From Bacteroidales bacterium Bact_16 (GTDB lineage: Bacteria; Bacteroidota; Bacteroidia; Bacteroidales; UBA932): 17,474 nt of DNA. The number at the start of each line of letters is the position of its first letter. Position 1 is the first letter of the stretch. The stretch covers positions 1 through 17,474 of the forward strand of contig LUZH01000113.1 of the NCBI GenBank assembly GCA_001602885.1, read 5' to 3'. Positions 14,298-17,474 of this stretch are shown here, piece after piece. A program made the position numbers and the translations under genes. The notes under the pieces are model-generated. The model searched no databases. It saw only the letters and a program-made list of their open reading frames with translations, and was not told the origin of the DNA.

Positions 14298-17098
14298 TCG
14301 GTCGGCTTGACGCCGAATTCCTTCTTGAAGATCTTGCTGAAATAGTGGGGGTCGTTGAATCCCACGGCATACGAGACTTCGGTCATCGTCCGGCCACCCT
14401 CGCGGATGAGCGCCTGGGCGCGCCGGAGCCGCATCTGCCGCAGGAGCGCGGCCGGCGTCGTGCCCAGCAGCGTGCGGCAGCGCTCGAAGAGCACCGAGCG
14501 GCTGACGTTCATCGCCTGGCACATCTGCGGCACGTCCAGCGAGCCGTCGTCGAGGCGGTCGTCGAGGAAGCCGGTGAACGCTTCGACGAAGCGGCGGTCG
14601 TCGCCGTGGAGGCCGTGCAGGAGCGGATTTTCTTCCGTCTCTGACGGCCCGTCGGCCCGCCGGTCCTGCCTGCGCGTCAGCAGGAAGACAACCAGCCCCG
14701 CGAGCAGCAGGTACATCAGCGCCGCCCAGCCCGTCTGCAGGAACTGCCTGCGCACCACGATGTTGAACGCCTTCTCGTTGTCCACCTCCAGGCCCGCGCC
14801 GTTGGTGGAGCGGATGCGCAGGGTGTAGCGGCCGGGCCGCTGGGGCGGGATGCTGATCGAGTTCTGGTTGCCGAGGTGGATCCAGTCCTGGTCAGCGCCG
14901 TCCAGTTTGTAGGAATAGAGGACCTGCTCCGGGGCGGTCAGGTCCACGGCCGCCACCTGCACGCGGATGGCGTCCGTGGGGCGGAGGCTCACGGGCTCTT
15001 TCCCGTCCAGCAGGCGCTTCTCGCCGGCGACGTAGAAGGCCTGGACGAGGAGCTGCGGGACGAAGTTGTTATTGGAGATTTCTTCCGGGTCGAAATAGAA
15101 GATGCCCGCCGTGGCGTTGAAGCAGATGTAGCCGTCGCGCGTGTAGAGGGGCTGACCCTCATTGAAGCGCAGCGTGTGGCCGAGCCGGTCGTAGGGGAAG
15201 CCGATGAGGCTCCCGGTCTGCGGGTTGAGGCGGTTGAGGCCGGCCTGGGTCGCGATCCAGAGGTTGCCGGCCTTGTCTTCGATGGAGGAGAAGATGTAGT
15301 TGGACAGCATGCCGTCGTTGGTCGTCAAGGCCCGGAACCCGCTGTCGGGGTCGGCCGTGTCGAAGCGCAGCAGGCCGGCGCCGTAGGAGGATGCATACAG
15401 CACGCCGCCCTGCGTGAAGAGGATGTGCTGGATGTCGTAGTCCGCGATTTGCGTGAAACGCTCGAAATGCATGTCCTCCGGCTCGCCGTCGGGATGGGGG
15501 CACACGAACAGGCCCATCTGGCCGCCTGCGTAGAGGCGCCCGTCCGGGCCCAGCGCCAGGCAGCGGAGGCGGTTGCGGCGCTCGGTCGGGAAGCTGATAC
15601 GGTTCTTCTTGCTGATGAAGAGCCGCTCCCTGTCGTCGAGGTCCACATAGGCGATGCCGTCGTCGAAGGTGCCGATCCAGAGCCGGTGCGCGCCGTCCTC
15701 CAGCAGGGAGAAGATATCGTTGCTGTTGGGCCCGTAGAAGAGGTCGTCCTTGCTGTAGCGCGTCAGGCTGTGGCGCACGCGCTCGTTGGTCCGGGCGCTG
15801 AGCTCCAGCAGGCCTGCGCCGCGCGTGCCGACCCAGAGGCTGCCGTCGTGCGCGTCGACCAGCGAGTAGCCCGGGCGGTCGAGCGTCCAGGCGTCCACTT
15901 CGTTGAACGACGCGTCCAGCACGTGCAGGCGGCTGTCGCGCGTGGCGGCGAAAATCAGCCCGGACTGGCCTTGCAGCAGTGCACGGACGCTGTTTTCCGG
16001 CGAGATCTGCCGGGATTCGTCGATCGGTTTGAGCCTGAAATTCTCCCGATGGAAGATGACGCGCTCCAGGCCGCCCCAGCCCGAGCCGATCCAGAGGTTG
16101 CCCTGGAAATCGGAAAGGACGGCAGTGACGCCCGTCTCGGAGTTCCAGCCCTGCTGGAGGTTCTGGTTGGCGAAGGGAATCAGGCGTCGTGCCTGGCTGT
16201 CGTACCAGTTGAGGCCGCCTTGCGTCGAATAGATCCAGAGGTTGTCGTGCGTGTCGGTCAGCCCGCGGAACGGGCCCTCGCCGGCGTTGCGGCGTTCCAG
16301 CGCGATATGCCGGCGCATGCCGTCGTCCAGGTTGTAGAGCTCGAAACCGTCGCGGTCCGAGCCGAGCAGCAGCTCCGGCCGCCCGGGCACCTGCGTGATG
16401 AAAGTGATGTCCGCGGCCAGCTGCGTGGGGAGGGAAGTGAGCTGCCCGTCCTTATAGCAGAGGATCACGCCCGCGGAGCCGATATACAGGCCGTCGTCGG
16501 CCATCGTGGCGCAGAAGGTCGGGATGTCCGTGGACAGACGGCCGTCGCGATAGATGCCTTTGTCCGTCAGGATCCAGTCGTTGCCGTCCAGGCCCGTGAC
16601 CATCCCGTGCACGGTGGCGCCCGCCGGAAGCCGGCAGAAGCTGGAGAAGGATGCGTCCAGGATCTCGCCGCCCAGCGTCTGGAAATAGAGGGCGTCCGGG
16701 CTCGGCCGGAAGATGGCCTGGATGCCCTGCCCCCGGCTGTCCACAGATTCCAGCACGCCGGACTGGGGATTGAAGCGGTAGAGCTTGTTGTCGTAGGAGA
16801 GTGCCAGGATCTCGTCGTTCTCCAGGATCTCCACGTCGGTGAAGTGGTTGCTGCGGGGATTCTCCCGGTCGTCCGGGTTGTCTGTCAGATAATTCTGGAA
16901 AGTGCGTCCGTCGAACGAATAGAGCCCGCCCCAGGTCGCCAGCCACAGCTGGCCCTGGTGGTCTTGGGCCATGTCTTCGACGGTCGTGCCGGAGAAATTG
17001 TTCTCCCGTCCGTAGCGCGTGAAGCTGTGGGGCGGCTGCGCTCCCGCCAGGAGGGATACAAGTAGAGTAAATACGGCAAATAGGACTTTATTCGGCAT
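14273..17098 (-). CDS. Membrane-anchored AraC regulator with propeller/Y_Y_Y sensor, no kinase or receiver
   Basis: This is a 941-residue regulator related to hybrid two-component systems that sense glycans in Bacteroidota. ATG 17098 gives a signal sequence ([21 protein letters not shown]); the frame opens further up at 17158 but lacks a signal peptide there. Residues ~25-690 contain repeated propeller motifs such as [30 protein letters not shown] and [19 protein letters not shown]_Y domain (about 720-785; [17 protein letters not shown]) follows, then one membrane segment (about 787-806). The cytoplasmic part is only a short linker and an AraC HTH (about 850-938) ending [26 protein letters not shown]. 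HisKA, HATPase and receiver domains are absent, so signalling must go directly across the membrane. It converges on and overlaps the GH95 reading-frame tail by 25 bases; GH95 is its likely target, by context. Confidence 0.9.
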   Translation of the reverse strand: [941 protein letters not shown]

Positions 17099-17118
17099 AA
17101 AACGGACGCTTTTCCGTA

Positions 17119-17150
17119 CAAAAATACACTTTTTCCGCAACTTTCTACAA
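17119..17150 (-). promoter_or_regulatory. Promoter of the AraC regulator
   Basis: On the minus strand TTG (17148-17150), a 21-base spacer and TATTTTTG (17119-17126) precede the start codon at 17098. The predicted leader is about 14 bases. Confidence 0.6.
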
Positions 17151-17200
17151 AATTCCACCTATTCAGGACCATATTCGACACAATTTTCCATCCACCTTGC

Positions 17201-17208
17201 TACCTTTG
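17201..17208 (+). promoter_or_regulatory. Predicted -7 box for a small RNA
   Basis: TACCTTTG matches TAnnTTTG, but no TTG lies at the usual upstream distance. It points to the right, toward the terminator at 17281-17310, with no ORF in between. Confidence 0.45.
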
Positions 17209-17214
17209 GATTGC

Positions 17215-17310
17215 ATTAAGACAAGCAGTCCTAACCTTAAACAATATCCTGGATACTAACGGTTAATAATTGGTTTTTCGGGACGCGCACCAGGAGCGCG
17301 TCCTTTTTTT
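17215..17310 (+). ncRNA. Candidate small RNA of about 95 nt
   Basis: A -7 box at 17201-17208 and an intrinsic terminator ending at 17310 define a short transcript without a sensible ORF. The body is AT-rich (AACCTTAAACAATATCC and TAACGGTTAATAATTGG stretches). No match to 6S, SRP, tmRNA or RNase P RNA was recognised. It sits between the divergent AraC regulator and a convergent gene. Confidence 0.4.
17281..17310 (+). terminator. Intrinsic terminator, plus strand
   Basis: GGACGCGC (17281-17288) pairs with GCGCGTCC (17296-17303) around a seven-base loop, followed by seven T's (17304-17310). The T-run is on the plus strand only, so it terminates rightward transcription. It lies just past the stop of the minus-strand gene that begins beyond the window. 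Confidence 0.85.
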
Positions 17311-17311
17311 G

Positions 17312-17473
17312 TCAGTTGTGCATGGTGTGCATGGCGTCGAGGTAGTCCGCGACGTTCAGGCGCATCTTCAGGCCTTTCATAAACCGGAATTTGATCGGCA
17401 TGAGGGAAGGAACATACTTGATGCTGTAGTTCAGGACATACTCTTTGCCATACTCCAGGCCGGTGACTGTCGA
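17312..17473 (-). CDS. 3' end of an unrecognised gene, cut by window end
   Basis: A minus-strand frame reads in from beyond the window and stops with TGA at 17312-17314. The 53 visible residues include VTGLEYGKEYVLNYSIKYV and end in LNVADYLDAMHTMHN. The composition looks like real protein (balanced, with basic and aromatic residues), and the plus-strand terminator sits right after the stop. The family is not recognised from this fragment. Confidence 0.6.
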   Translation of the reverse strand, partial: STVTGLEYGKEYVLNYSIKYVPSLMPIKFRFMKGLKMRLNVADYLDAMHTMHN

Positions 17474-17474
17474 T

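Noticed and set aside
14876..17065. A 729-residue plus-strand frame opposite the AraC regulator
   Set aside because: It is a V/E/A/R-rich shadow of the regulator gene; the minus strand carries clear domains.

Overview
The window looks like a piece of a GC-rich Bacteroidota chromosome, most likely an uncultured Bacteroidales. Four things point there: Bacteroidota-type promoters (TTG, about 20 bases, TAnnTTTG) in front of several genes; a DUF4783 protein; a two-component-propeller/Y_Y_Y/AraC regulator beside a GH95 fucosidase; and an NtrC-type regulator with no DNA-binding domain. Coding DNA is strongly GC-rich, except for one AT-rich island at about 4394-5160.

Layout, left to right. 1-885 is the 3' part of a sigma-54 activator-type response regulator, converging on an unrecognised exported protein (875-1651, minus). 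The latter shares a short divergent promoter region with dnaX (1691-3604), which is followed after 9 bases by lptB (3614-4393). The AT-rich island carries a PBECR-like nuclease ORF between two 11-bp inverted repeats, plus an outward minus-strand promoter antisense to it. Then come cmk and ispH, which overlap by ATGA, efp with a strong hairpin terminator, a DUF4783 protein on the minus strand, and rlmH, which overlaps a very large NtrY-like histidine kinase by ATGA. A GH95 alpha-L-fucosidase gene follows and is broken by an out-of-frame internal deletion near its 3' end. Converging on it is a membrane-anchored AraC regulator that has a sensor propeller but no kinase or receiver. The right end holds a candidate small RNA (promoter plus intrinsic terminator) and the 3' end of an unrecognised minus-strand gene.

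How the genes relate. dnaX, lptB, cmk, ispH, efp and rlmH are core genes for replication, outer-membrane LPS transport, nucleotide metabolism, isoprenoid synthesis and translation. The kinase at 8422-11925 and the regulator at 1-885 resemble an NtrY/NtrX pair and may be partners, although about 7.5 kb separates them. The GH95 gene and the AraC regulator look like a small glycan-use locus, in which the enzyme gene appears damaged.

The points most worth a second look are the nuclease island with its antisense promoter, the cluster of hairpins inserted in frame in the dnaX linker, the GH95 deletion, the regulator lacking a phosphorelay, the HTH-less sigma-54 regulator, the candidate small RNA, and the predicted leaderless promoters.
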